64,000 nucleotides of DNA from Geobacter sp. (GTDB lineage Bacteria; Desulfobacterota; Desulfuromonadia; Geobacterales; Pseudopelobacteraceae), in the NCBI GenBank assembly GCA_009684515.1, contig WKKS01000002.1, forward strand, positions 1-64,000, written 5' to 3'. The notes under the pieces are model-generated. The model worked only from the letters and a program-made list of their open reading frames with translations. It was not told the origin of the DNA and did not search any database. The translations under genes and the position numbers were made by a program. How positions within the stretch are numbered: the first letter of the stretch is position 1; every line of letters begins with the position of its first letter. This document shows, in pieces, positions 53,701-62,158 of this stretch.

Positions 53701-54443
53701 CCGATACGAAACTCTTCAGGCCGCTCGCCAAGCAATGTCTGCCAGTGCGCGACCTTATCGCCGGGCGGTGAGAGGTAGGGAACTATGGCGGGGACCGTAG
53801 TTGCTGTTGTGCCGAAGAGGTAAGGCAGACTCAGCAAAGGAATGTGGAAATCCGTAATGGGCGGGGTCGCGGATTTCAGTACGACCCTTTCCACTCCTTC
53901 AAGCGATGCCAACAAGGAGATGAGTGGCTGCTGGGCTTCAAGTATTACTCTGCCCCCTTTTTTTGCCAGCATCGGAACGTAGCGCGAAAACTGAATCGCG
54001 TCACCCAGCCCTTGTTCACAATAGACCAGGATCGTGCGCCCTTTCAGGGGAGAACCGTCCCATCGGGGTTGTGGATATTTTCGTGAATCGGCCGATTTCA
54101 TGGCAGAAAAACGCGCTTCATAATCGGCAAAACCGGTTATGAAATCTCCGCTCCGCAGGAGGTGCGCTGCCCGGTTGTAGCGGGCCTTGGCATTATCAGG
54201 CGCAACGGCAAGAACTGATTCGTAGCACTCCAGAGCCTCATAGGCGCGCCCCTGCATATCCAGTGCGGAACCAAGGTTTAGAATCGTTTCCAGCGAATCC
54301 GGAGCCAGAGCCTGTGTTCGTCTAAAACATCGTTCAGCCTCCGCATAATCACCTCTTTCCATACATGAGATTCCGCGGCTGAACCACTCCTCCGGTTTAC
54401 CAGAGTCCTGAATGTTATCGCAAAGTTTCTGAATAGCCTTCAC
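47730..54443 (-). CDS. Giant multi-unit TPR and GT9-like glycosyltransferase array
   Basis: A 2237-residue protein starting at GTG 54443, five bases after CAGGAG. It repeats the same unit as the single-unit protein at 43958-45319: TPRs, an N lobe (EQGLGDAIQF-type) and a C lobe ending in a D/E-WRW motif. The WRW anchors fall at about residues 350, 809, 1232, 1782 and 1941. Units 1-4 are complete; unit 4 has a longer TPR run. The fifth has only a C lobe (about 1830-1990), followed by TPRs (about 2010-2090) and an N lobe with EQGYGDTILF that ends the protein, so it is split or circularly permuted. It is probably cytoplasmic and may glycosylate flagellin or a surface polymer, but no sugar or acceptor can be read. 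It overlaps the upstream gene by 29 bases. Confidence 0.88.
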   Translation of the reverse strand: MKAIQKLCDNIQDSGKPEEWFSRGISCMERGDYAEAERCFRRTQALAPDSLETILNLGSALDMQGRAYEALECYESVLAVAPDNAKARYNRAAHLLRSGDFITGFADYEARFSAMKSADSRKYPQPRWDGSPLKGRTILVYCEQGLGDAIQFSRYVPMLAKKGGRVILEAQQPLISLLASLEGVERVVLKSATPPITDFHIPLLSLPYLFGTTATTVPAIVPYLSPPGDKVAHWQTLLGERPEEFRIGLVWAGKPMPDPNRSCPPDFLAPLLAISGTRFYSLQYGEQDQLPLSKEMAAQVVDLGDDIGDFAKTAALITTLDLVITIDTVIAHLAGALGKPVWVMLPFAPDWRWMNSRADSPWYPSMRLFRQPQPGDWASVVREVAQALRQQLSCRGDMPEFSAEMLENKFQQALVSIENNDSGTAITKLQRLTMQLPDDPAVWFHLGRAYDMAEQLAEAEQAYRKALSGNLSSPAIWFALGGILLKQGEYPEAELCLRKAHLLKPDSFEILLSLGNVLSTRCKAAEAIEICNKILAIRPSCLEVVYNLASLQLQSGDYLAGFANFEVRLAIEKFEIDLRSYPQPRWDGSPLNGRSILIYGEQGLGDVIQFARYIPLVAELGGKVVFEIDPPLVPLFKSFPGLDQIVPKSKEPPLTDVYIQLLTLPHIFGTTIDSVPNQVPYIIPEIDKVIKWRQLLGDSSTLKIGLVWRGNPKNPRDKERSCPLSVFAQLSGLPNVSFYSLQVGAAAAEAASAPEGMRLIDFSPLLTDFTETAALISNLDLLIAVDTAVAHLAGAMGLPVWLVITRGLEWRWLDGHSDTPWYPTMRVFEREQESGWEVVIRQVRRELEGFLAEMTNCSGSEDLQASYELGVRLKDAGDLDGAERCFRQIVEQYPDLPDPRYSLGVVLQLQGRLQEAISHYRAATVLDPAFVKAHYNLANAFLNCGLYQESIDSVQAVLRHDPAHADAHWLLGMLLLRSGDFHNGWREYEWRWKAAEFSSRIPDLGRPQWDGSPLEGRTLLIHMEQGRGDMIQFIRYAPLAAASGGRVVVCALPELVSLLATVIGISQVVDRNGPLPDFDVHAPVQTLPYLLGTALETIPQTIPYLSSDPVKVTEWRRKFPDVERFRIGLVWQGTPTHRDDHNRSCSLHEFLLLKDLVETEFYSLQIGAGAEQIFELSSLMTVIDATGQIRDFSDTAALIANLDLVISVDTAVAHLAGALGKPVWTLLPYVPEWRWLLERSDTPWYPTMRLFRQKSPGDWESVFRQVRYELELLFNSPEKLNQLGITLLKSGSAVRAEIAFSRAIACEPDNAESHCNRGVALDAMCRYEEAISCYQEALYCKPDFINAMFNLGNAYVAINKLEEARACFERVVELNQNVVAAHLGLGEAEKRMRNFSLARAAFERAIDKDPDSAEAFQGVAEVCQAEEMFEDAIAAYSRALALKPGSVAALNMMGAAYQSIEQLGKAEECYRQALALTPGHHSALNNLGVVLNAQGRLEEAVSVYRRLLELDPDYAEGHWNLSVALLAMGAYAEGWREFEWRFEKANPVPVRDFFQPRWDGSDPKGKTILLHAEQGFGDTVQFARYVPLIAKNGGRVVVECQVPALKKLLHSLVGVAEVVAAGEILPPFDCHLPMMSLPLVFGTTVETIPGQGAYLSADPQDVDVWRGRLGTSGRFRVGLVWYAKQTQVLNRKRSCPLKYFSPLWEVDGVDFYTLQIGVGTEQLDDFAGTHQVIDLTSEIRNFADTAALMANLDLVITIDTAVAHLAGALGLKTWTILPQVAEWRWLCNREDSPWYPSMRLFRQPTRGDWPSLMNTVAAALQVSVDRHYGKAALQASGKVLRVGLAWSGRQDNPLNRKRSCPFSALAPLLSLKGITFVTLQMDSEEEPDAGMIDLTGQIRDFEDTAALMANLDLIISIDTSVSHLAAATGRPTWVLLSHVPDWRWSPESEISLWYPDAELFRQPDFDDWDAVIREVVARLSTLTGKPTNDPPAIRHESNTFVSEERRKLEQLLDSQLLEVKLDCDSPDAHLNLGAALALLGKNAEAIKAFRHVLELDPGHVAGHLNLAYSLFAVGEYPEGWQHFEWRLKRLPSNLLPPWPMLQKENLGTHPAGSTVLVHCEQGYGDTILFSRFLPLLAGAGYRVVVSCQPPLVSLVSSVQGVSRVVPHGELLPVCDLQMLLLSVPALFCITPGFIPANPPYLTPGKVRSERWKLMLEEKVKPDDIFTKEFPAAVDMSQ

Positions 54444-56925
54444 CGGAACTCCTGCCAGATATCTTTATCAAAAACGTCTCCAGCCCTTCCATGGACTCCC
54501 TGTCTCTGTAAATCTTGTGTTTGTTACAGGAAACCCGGGCAGAAATCTTGTCGAGCCACTGTTTGTCATTGGCCAGACGCACCGCAATGGCAATATACTC
54601 TTCCACATTCGCGGCAATCGTCTCTTTAATCCCCATCATTTTCAGGATCGCATAGGCGTGCCTGCCTCGCATGAACGCCCCCGGCATGGTAACGACCGGC
54701 TTGTTAAATGGAAGCGATTCAAAGACCGTATTGCACCCCGACCACTCGATGCTGTCAAGGAAGATGTCTGTCCTTGCATTCAGCGCCGAGAAATCGGCTT
54801 CGTTAAGTTGCGGCGCCATTGATACATATTTCGCGGCATCAAGCCCCCGCTGCTGGAAAGCGAGGTAAATTCTCTGGAGAAATTTATCCGTCAGCTCCTG
54901 GACATAACTGGAAATAAATACAAAACGGGCATTTATAACCTGCCCGGCAATTGCCGGAAAAATAAAATCATACTGCGGGAGATATTTAAGAAGGTTCTGA
55001 CTGCAGAGAAACATGACGTCATCTTCCTCAAGCCCTGGAATTACAAGATTCGAGGATTCGTCAAACGTCCGCCCGGACGGTTCGTACCAGATGGACAGGT
55101 TGGGAAGTCGAACCAACTTTTCAGAGTAGCGTTCATCGCCATTCTCCGGTTCCATCAGGTCACTGCTGATATAGTAATCCACCGTCGGCATCCCGGTTGT
55201 AACCGGATGCCCCCACGAAGCACATTGAACCGGCGCCAATCTCAGAGCGGCCAATTTGAGAGTAGCGGCATCCATCCCGATTCCGGGATAGATCAGCACA
55301 TCAAAATTTTGATCATAAATGCCGGCCGCCAGCGCATCCGTATCGCAGCTTTGCAGGAAAGAGTCCGACAGTGAACGCGCCTGCTCGGTCGCCTGATCAC
55401 TGATTTCATCGGTATAAACAGAATGGATTGAGAACAGACGGCGGTCGAGCTGTTCCAGCCATCCCTTGATCGGTATTTTCCAGTTGGAATGGTTGTAGAA
55501 ATAATTCGAAACGATGCCGATTTTGATTTTGCCGGTTGATGACCGTTGCGGCAGTGGATCAGTAAACTGCGGAAACTTGGCAGCCATGATCGAACAGATC
55601 CAGGAACCATATTTTACCTGTAAATCTTTCACGTTGCCCCCCAGGTAGGGGAGAAAAAAGGGTGTCAACGCCCCAATGCCAACCACGGCATCATTGATCT
55701 GCTCAGCGGTGTCGAGTCCGGTATTGCGGATCAACTCCTCAAGTTCTGCTGCATAGGTTCGCATCATGGAAGCTGTTTCAGCCTGGTTCATGCAGACCGT
55801 AAAAGACGACATACAGCACAAAACGCGGGCAAAAATGTGGCCAGGGTCCAACTCCACCGCCCGCAGAAGTAATAGGCGCGACTCCTGCCATCGCCCGAGC
55901 TCTCTTGCGGCATGGCCGGCCAGGTAATATCCGATCGGGAGATCCTGGACAAGGCGAAGAAAATGACGAGCATGATGAAAACACTCTTCATAGCATTTCG
56001 CCTGCAGCAGGAGATGCGACAGCCTGAGCAGGCCTTCCGGATTGTTCGGCTCCAGTGCCAAAGCCTGGCGATAAGTGTCAGCGGCATCGTGGAATTGGTT
56101 CAAAGCCAGCTGCGCTTTCGCTTGCTCAAAAAGAACGTCAAGATTATCCCTCTTGTCAGGCAAACCGGCTCCCGTATCTTCCGAAGCATCAAGGCCTCGC
56201 AATGAAAGTTCCTGCCGCCCCGCTCCCGCCGTCTGCTCCAGCTTAATGAACTCTTTGAGCAATCCCAAATAAATTGCCGGGTGGACACAGTCAATAAACC
56301 GGACATCCTGATTACAAACGTATCCGCGGCTTACAAGAGCGCTATGTAGGCTGTGACCCGGTTTTACATAGAGGAAGGTATTCTGGCGGTAGCAAGGCTC
56401 AACCCTGTCATCACTCCAGAAGGATGGACGAAAAAAGTCGCACAGCAGATAACCACGCGCAAAGAACTTTTCGGCCCAAAAGCTATGCAGCCGGTTGTTG
56501 ATGTGGTTCACGCCCGGCTGCCCGATGAACGCGGCGCCAAACAGGATCGCACCGGACAATCCGGAGAGCGATTCAACAAAAGCATCGGATGATTCAGGCT
56601 TTAAATGTTCGGCAACCTCCAGGGAAATTGCCAGGTCGAAACTCTCCGTCAGAGAAATGCTTTTTTCGAGATCGGCCGGATGGAATTCAATATTTGGGTC
56701 AAGCATGTCGGCCTGGGAATTCCAGTCACCGTCAATCCCCACACACCGCTTGACGCCCAGATCACGACAGGTAGCCAGCCAGGCGCCTCTTCCGCATCCA
56801 AGATCCGCAACAGCCCCCGGAACACCCCATACTGAGAAGAGCTGGTAAAGGTAAACCTGGGCCGACTGGAGGCTTCCATAAATCTGACTATCGTAAAAAT
56901 CCTGCCCGTATAGCATATCGCCCAT
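54415..56925 (-). CDS. Fusion of methyltransferase, TPRs and GT41 (OGT/SPINDLY-like) transferase
   Basis: An 836-residue protein. Residues about 15-215 are a class I SAM methyltransferase (ADLGCGRGAWLA, later SLEVAEHLKP). Residues about 265-370 hold TPRs (ADTYRQALALEPNNPEGLLRL). Residues about 470-830 resemble the GT41 family: KIGIVSNYFYNHS, LAPVQCASWGHPVTTG, DYYISSDLMEP, FLDSIEWSGCNTVFESLPFNKPVVTMPG. GT41 enzymes add GlcNAc, fucose or glucose to Ser/Thr or other residues. The fusion suggests one protein that both glycosylates and methylates. The start at 56925 has a weak ribosome site; ATG 56916 is possible. Confidence 0.85.
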   Translation of the reverse strand: MGDMLYGQDFYDSQIYGSLQSAQVYLYQLFSVWGVPGAVADLGCGRGAWLATCRDLGVKRCVGIDGDWNSQADMLDPNIEFHPADLEKSISLTESFDLAISLEVAEHLKPESSDAFVESLSGLSGAILFGAAFIGQPGVNHINNRLHSFWAEKFFARGYLLCDFFRPSFWSDDRVEPCYRQNTFLYVKPGHSLHSALVSRGYVCNQDVRFIDCVHPAIYLGLLKEFIKLEQTAGAGRQELSLRGLDASEDTGAGLPDKRDNLDVLFEQAKAQLALNQFHDAADTYRQALALEPNNPEGLLRLSHLLLQAKCYEECFHHARHFLRLVQDLPIGYYLAGHAARELGRWQESRLLLLRAVELDPGHIFARVLCCMSSFTVCMNQAETASMMRTYAAELEELIRNTGLDTAEQINDAVVGIGALTPFFLPYLGGNVKDLQVKYGSWICSIMAAKFPQFTDPLPQRSSTGKIKIGIVSNYFYNHSNWKIPIKGWLEQLDRRLFSIHSVYTDEISDQATEQARSLSDSFLQSCDTDALAAGIYDQNFDVLIYPGIGMDAATLKLAALRLAPVQCASWGHPVTTGMPTVDYYISSDLMEPENGDERYSEKLVRLPNLSIWYEPSGRTFDESSNLVIPGLEEDDVMFLCSQNLLKYLPQYDFIFPAIAGQVINARFVFISSYVQELTDKFLQRIYLAFQQRGLDAAKYVSMAPQLNEADFSALNARTDIFLDSIEWSGCNTVFESLPFNKPVVTMPGAFMRGRHAYAILKMMGIKETIAANVEEYIAIAVRLANDKQWLDKISARVSCNKHKIYRDRESMEGLETFLIKISGRSSGEGYSETLR

Positions 56926-56965
56926 TATTTCATCCCGGATTGATCATGCAATTCAGTCAAATTCA

Positions 56966-57742
56966 TCAGCGTAATGACTTCCAGCTTTCTTTCACCTGTT
57001 CCGAAACCGTATTCGCATAATATCCCTGCTGAGGCGTTATAAACGGCCTGTTCTCGTCCGGCTTTTTGAACACAACATAAATATTGGAATTGGTCCCGAC
57101 CAGGCCGGCTTTAGCCATCTCCGCCAATTGCTCACGCCGCAGGATCTGAACAAGTTTTAACGGCGTTACCTCTGTATACAGAAATTGTTGAACGATATAT
57201 CCATTGGCAGCGGCCAGATCCCAGTAAAAGGTCGGATTAAAGTTGAAGAACCCATGATCCAGCCATCCGGTGAACGGGGCTCCGTGAATCATCAAACCAC
57301 CACCGGTCGTATGATCATGAACCGTTTTGAAAAATTGCCAAACATTGAATACATGTTCAGCAGTACCGCCGTTGTAAACAACATCGAATTCCCTGCCCAA
57401 AGAAATCGGTTGATTCAGATCCAGCTTGAGGGCCTTTTCCGTCCCGCCAAAATCTATCGCCACGGTTTCCCGGTAATTCAGGAATATCCGATAAAATATC
57501 TTGGCAACATCCCACAGCATACCGGGCAGCTGATTGCGCACCGCGTCGATAAGCTCTTGCAGAAGTTCGATCTGCTCTTCATTGTCATCCAGGAGCTGAC
57601 AGATATCGTCGCTCAGCCTTTCATAAGGCACATCACCGTACCAGTTGGCCTCGCCCAGCTCCAGAAAGGTCGGATGCGGCGGCAGCAGCCGGGACTTTTT
57701 CAGCTCAGAAAATATTGCATATTCCACTGCCGTAATTGCCAC
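56966..57742 (-). CDS. Putative SAM-dependent methyltransferase-like protein
   Basis: A 258-residue protein. The N-terminal TFLELGEANWYGD resembles a SAM-binding strand-loop, and EFDVVYNGGTAEHVFNVWQFFKTVHD resembles the later Rossmann part, but the glycine-rich loop is altered, so activity is uncertain. A C-terminal region (NSNIYVVFKKPDENRPFI) ends the fold. Its place in the transferase cluster suggests sugar or glycan methylation. Confidence 0.7.
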   Translation of the reverse strand: MAITAVEYAIFSELKKSRLLPPHPTFLELGEANWYGDVPYERLSDDICQLLDDNEEQIELLQELIDAVRNQLPGMLWDVAKIFYRIFLNYRETVAIDFGGTEKALKLDLNQPISLGREFDVVYNGGTAEHVFNVWQFFKTVHDHTTGGGLMIHGAPFTGWLDHGFFNFNPTFYWDLAAANGYIVQQFLYTEVTPLKLVQILRREQLAEMAKAGLVGTNSNIYVVFKKPDENRPFITPQQGYYANTVSEQVKESWKSLR

Positions 57743-57814
57743 GCGCGCTACCTCATTAAATTCTGATGATAAAATTGCTCTCGAAAGCAGCGTCTGATAA
57801 TTTTGCTGCCATGG

Positions 57815-60157
57815 CTACTGGGCAGCTATCCTGTTCAAGCGCAGCTTATGATGCTCTATCAAAAGCTGATTCGTTGCATCGCCGTTACTGATATAGTTTT
57901 GCAGCAGCTCATCCAGAATTTTATTGTACTGTTCAATCCTTTTGCTATCGAGCTCTTTGTCGTAGCCGTCAAACCGGTTATATATCAAATACATGATTCG
58001 TGCGCGGCACTGCGTATAATCAGCATCTTCAACCAAGTCTTCACGCAGCAGTATTGCTTGCAAGGTAATGGCAGGCCTGAACTGGTCGTTAATTTCAAGA
58101 CACTCTGCCACATTTGATAAAGCACTTTTGAAATCCTTGCCGGCATAACAGGCAAGAGCCATCAGATAAAACAACTCATGATCGGATTTGTCAAACCACA
58201 ACGCCTGCCTGCAGCTGTGAATGGCATCGTCGTAATTCCCTTTTTCGTACTCTGCCTCTGCCCGGTGCTTCAACTTTATAGCATTTATCCGGGCAACTTC
58301 CTGCGGCAGCTCCTCAACGGCAAGCTCAGTAATAATAGAGCTCGATTGCACATGCCTGGCTGAAACAGACGATGCGCGACGTCTCTTCATATCAACCGCG
58401 GCCTGCAGAATGCGTAACGGCTGCGTTACCATCACATCGGACAGTGCGGCATCCTGCCAGGAGCGTATCTCTTGCTGCAGATCGGATGAACCGCGCACCA
58501 TGGACAGTTTCCATTCAAGTTCGGAAAGATCGTTGCAGAGACAGACCGGATGACAGATTGCTTTGTGATAAGGGAGCTTTGCCGATCCGAAACAGATCAG
58601 CCCGAGGGAAGCGGCATCGCACAGCCCCTGTCCGGCGCCGCACGCGATAAGATTGACATAACAGGAGCACTTAGCCATATCCTGCAAATAGCTGAGAGGG
58701 TCGCCCCAACGGGTCATATCCTCAAAATCCAGATTTCTAAACATCACCTGTGACCGGAACCTTTTCTCCAGCGACGCTACGGTGCTCTCAAAACCGCCGC
58801 GGTGAAAAACTTCATTACCATGGGTCAGCATCATCACGAAGCGTTTATCAAACCAGATAGCGTCGCTCTGCTCCCCGGGACAAATGCCACGGGTGACAAA
58901 CGGATCTCGCGGATAAGGAAACGCTACCGGCTGCGGCAAGTCGTACACCCAGGAAGGCGCCTTCATCATATGGTCGAGAAAGAGATCATAGCCAGGCAGG
59001 GGATTTCGTAGTGACTGCGTGTATTCACTGTGATGATGCTCATTCTGGAAATAGGTGTACAGCGCTTTGCCATTTTGGGGTGGGCGCAGAATCGGATCGA
59101 GCGATATGACTACATCATAGTTTTCCAGGGGCAGACCAGCAACATTTGGCAAATATTCCATATTGTCGTCAAGCGTCTGCTGGTGGAAATCTATTTTTTG
59201 TCGAACGTTTTTCGAGTCGTGGCAAAAGGGGAGTACGAGCCAGTCCGCCTGAAACAGATGTGTCATCTCAAGATAAGAATACTTGGATGGCCATTTTTTC
59301 AATACGTTCAAAGGGTGCACAAGATCGTATTTTCCACTGCGCCACGGGCCAAATACGTCATAGCGCTGCTTTACGATTGCAACCTTTAATCCACAGTTAC
59401 CCGGATTATCAACAAAATACGGCTTTTTGCAGATGCTCTTTCCATACGGGTGCCTGAAGACCATGTCCTCAGCCCCGATCCACTGGCCCTTGTATCCCAG
59501 CAACTCCAGGTAGTCGGAAAGATTGTTGATATACACATCCAGTTGATTGAGATTGGCCCAGTTAACCTTCAGCAGAATATCCGGTTTATGTTTATTGATG
59601 GTTTCAGTGGCGCCGATCAGTACAAACAGTTCGCTTCCTTCTGTGTTAATGCTGATAATATCGACAGATTCAAGACCTTCCACGCCGTCGATATCATCCA
59701 GCTTCACTACATCAACATACTGTTCCTTATACGGCGAATAGTTAGGCTGGCCGATACAGGACAGCCCGGAATCCTTATCGTTGCATGGAGACTTGAGTAC
59801 TCTTCTTCCGGGAAAATGTGAGAGGGCCTTCTGAAAGGAATTAAACCGGCCGGCCATGCCATTGAGGGCAATGTTGCGGGTAAGAACGTCATACACGGCT
59901 GAATGGGGCTCAAAAGCCCAGCCATGGATATCCTCTCGTGCTGCTGCAACGAGGAGAGATGTTCCTGCATGTGAGCCTACATCGATAATAAACGGTCGTT
60001 CATATTCGCTGCACAGATCGTAGAAAAGCCGGGCGAGAGCCTGTTGGTCATGGTCCAGCTCCACCATTCCGGATGCGGCTACATTCCATCCCCTTGTATA
60101 AAGAACCGTCTCAGGATGAAGTCGAACTTCTTTATTTCCAAACAACCTGCCTATCAA
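57815..60157 (-). CDS. Fusion of FkbM-type methyltransferase, transferase-like domain and TPRs
   Basis: About 780 residues; the start is uncertain and reads as TTG 60157. Residues about 40-225 are FkbM-like (FIIDVGSHAGTSLLV, EPHSAVYDVLTRNIALNG, DIISINTEGSELFVL). The middle (about 245-600) resembles a glycosyltransferase of the CgeB/GT-B kind (CYVNLIACGAGQGLCDAASLGLICFG), and the C terminus has TPR-like repeats (RAEAEYEKGNYDDAIHSCRQAL). The combination fits modification of a glycan or glycoprotein. The TPRs link it by style to the neighbouring transferases. Confidence 0.75.
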   Translation of the reverse strand: MIGRLFGNKEVRLHPETVLYTRGWNVAASGMVELDHDQQALARLFYDLCSEYERPFIIDVGSHAGTSLLVAAAREDIHGWAFEPHSAVYDVLTRNIALNGMAGRFNSFQKALSHFPGRRVLKSPCNDKDSGLSCIGQPNYSPYKEQYVDVVKLDDIDGVEGLESVDIISINTEGSELFVLIGATETINKHKPDILLKVNWANLNQLDVYINNLSDYLELLGYKGQWIGAEDMVFRHPYGKSICKKPYFVDNPGNCGLKVAIVKQRYDVFGPWRSGKYDLVHPLNVLKKWPSKYSYLEMTHLFQADWLVLPFCHDSKNVRQKIDFHQQTLDDNMEYLPNVAGLPLENYDVVISLDPILRPPQNGKALYTYFQNEHHHSEYTQSLRNPLPGYDLFLDHMMKAPSWVYDLPQPVAFPYPRDPFVTRGICPGEQSDAIWFDKRFVMMLTHGNEVFHRGGFESTVASLEKRFRSQVMFRNLDFEDMTRWGDPLSYLQDMAKCSCYVNLIACGAGQGLCDAASLGLICFGSAKLPYHKAICHPVCLCNDLSELEWKLSMVRGSSDLQQEIRSWQDAALSDVMVTQPLRILQAAVDMKRRRASSVSARHVQSSSIITELAVEELPQEVARINAIKLKHRAEAEYEKGNYDDAIHSCRQALWFDKSDHELFYLMALACYAGKDFKSALSNVAECLEINDQFRPAITLQAILLREDLVEDADYTQCRARIMYLIYNRFDGYDKELDSKRIEQYNKILDELLQNYISNGDATNQLLIEHHKLRLNRIAAQ

Positions 60158-60196
60158 ACTAGTATGCCCCCAGACCAGAACCCTAGAATTGACAAC

Positions 60197-62050
60197 CTAC
60201 CTTTCATAGGGACGTTTTTCATACTCATTGATGAAGTTGCGCAACGCCTCTCCCTGCTCAGGCACACCATTGATTTTTGAAATCTCGATCTGCATCTCCA
60301 GCATCCCGCGGCCGGCATCGAAGCTCAGGAGGGTTTCGATCGCGTCCAGAGCTGTCTGTTTTTCGTTTGCCTCAACAAACATAGTGAACAGCTTGTCAGC
60401 CAATTGAGTTTGATCTTCACTTATGGATTTATTCAGACGACCTGATATCCAAGAAACTTTATCCTGCAATCGGGAACCAATAGCGTATAAATGGAGCGGC
60501 ATAACAGGTAGCGGCATATTGAACGCTCCAGGAGACAAGACACCACTCCTGATATGGGTAGATGCAGGTGTCATTGCACAGGAAAATAGCGTAGTGATCG
60601 TTGTGTCAAAACTTGTATAGTGGCACCCGATAAAAACAGCAGGTCGGAGTAGACCTCCACGGTCTGCAACATTTTTTTCATAGCTGGCAACTTCAATTAT
60701 CACATCCGACATCTTTCGGGCAAACTGGACAACCTGCGGGCTTTTATCCGGGATTGGCAAGCCGCTTCCATTCGGCCTTACAGGCAAATGCTTCATAGAG
60801 AGATCGATAATGTATGCGCCTGCGTTAGCGTGAATATCTTCTGTTGATACCGGACTGCAGTTTGGAATGGACGACACTAATGCCAAAAGGTCAGCGTTAT
60901 ACAGAATCCACCCGGTATGGCCAAGCAGTCGCCTCAATTCTGACAACATCGAGAGCATACGTACGTTGCTTCCAAAATAACCAATCTGGACATTTTTTGA
61001 AAAATTGACCACAATATCGGCAAGATACGTGAAAGCGTGATAATCGTCATAATAGAGCCCGGTATCAAATCCGTCTACGGTAGTCTTTCCAGCAATGGGG
61101 CTGTCCATGCCCGGCAATATCTGCTCGAGTATGACGGATACCCTGGATGACTGGCGTTCATCAAGCCTGATCTCTTCAATCACCTCGTCAGGCATTCCCC
61201 AGCTTACTGCCTGTTCCGGAATGTATGGTGTAGCAACCTTAACAAAGAAATCGGCAAAGCTGTTTTCCGTCGATTTGCCGGCCACATGATAGACTGTCTG
61301 GATACGCGTATGATCACAGTGAAAAGCATGGAGACGATCCAGTATCGTTAGCGTCTCACCGTTCAGTAACCACATCCGCTTGCAGAGATTGCTGTCGACA
61401 TGCCACCCCAATACCATCTGTTCATTCATGCCGTGCATCTGGAACAATTGATTTCTCAGACAGAGCTGAAAATCACCCGGCCCGTCAAAAAGAGTTTCTT
61501 TACTGGCGTTGATGATCTCGCTTATGTGCAGACGTAAGCCCCACTGTTTGAAAGATGCGATGGTTCTGACAGGATCCAGGCGGTCTGTTGACTCCCATAG
61601 GGATTCCGGCATCTCAAAGCGTGGTAGTTCGTAAAAGCCATCCGGCAGGTCCCGAAGAATTGATGAGAGCGATTGGCCATCCGTCTGCAGAGTGAACACC
61701 ATGTCGGTATTAGTGTTGAGTATCCAGCGGTTGGCGGGGTTACTTCTGCGGATTGCTATATTTCTGCAGTGTGGCTCCAGCACCTTGAACTTGGAACCGT
61801 TCTTTCCCCGTTCGTACTGTTCAGGCCTCAGGCGCAGTACACGCAGTAGCTGCCTGGCTTTCGGTGTCAGAGTGTCGGCAATGGATTCAGGAAACGTAGG
61901 GATATCATTAGGAGTATTGCAGTCTACGAATATAATTTCGTCATCGGGATCATCCAGGATATGGGCAATACAGTTCAGACTTACAGCCGCGCGTTTCGCC
62001 AGATTGTAGCCGTAGGAATCGTTACGACCATATACGATTACCGTAATCAT
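60197..62050 (-). CDS. Large putative glycosyltransferase
   Basis: A 617-residue protein with a GT2-like N terminus: VIVYGRNDSYGYNLAKRAA, then DEIIFVDCNTPND, then RWILNTNTDMVF, which has the DxD-like NTDM region. No membrane segment is apparent. The C-terminal half (about 330-617) is unrecognised. It sits in the transferase cluster and starts at ATG 62050. The family call is by feel of motifs only. Confidence 0.6.
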   Translation of the reverse strand: MITVIVYGRNDSYGYNLAKRAAVSLNCIAHILDDPDDEIIFVDCNTPNDIPTFPESIADTLTPKARQLLRVLRLRPEQYERGKNGSKFKVLEPHCRNIAIRRSNPANRWILNTNTDMVFTLQTDGQSLSSILRDLPDGFYELPRFEMPESLWESTDRLDPVRTIASFKQWGLRLHISEIINASKETLFDGPGDFQLCLRNQLFQMHGMNEQMVLGWHVDSNLCKRMWLLNGETLTILDRLHAFHCDHTRIQTVYHVAGKSTENSFADFFVKVATPYIPEQAVSWGMPDEVIEEIRLDERQSSRVSVILEQILPGMDSPIAGKTTVDGFDTGLYYDDYHAFTYLADIVVNFSKNVQIGYFGSNVRMLSMLSELRRLLGHTGWILYNADLLALVSSIPNCSPVSTEDIHANAGAYIIDLSMKHLPVRPNGSGLPIPDKSPQVVQFARKMSDVIIEVASYEKNVADRGGLLRPAVFIGCHYTSFDTTITTLFSCAMTPASTHIRSGVLSPGAFNMPLPVMPLHLYAIGSRLQDKVSWISGRLNKSISEDQTQLADKLFTMFVEANEKQTALDAIETLLSFDAGRGMLEMQIEISKINGVPEQGEALRNFINEYEKRPYER

Positions 62051-62158
62051 TTCAGCACTTCACTGTAAATGGATTGTTCTTCTTGGTAGTGAACTCAAGC
62101 GGCATCTCGTTCCAATCTTCCCTGTACAAAATGTTGTCAGCACAAAAAGCCGTCAATA

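Noticed and set aside
47730-54443. Whether the repeated units are a CRISPR array or insertion elements
   Set aside because: The repeats are degenerate protein-level units of 400-550 residues in one open frame; no short spaced repeats or terminal inverted repeats.
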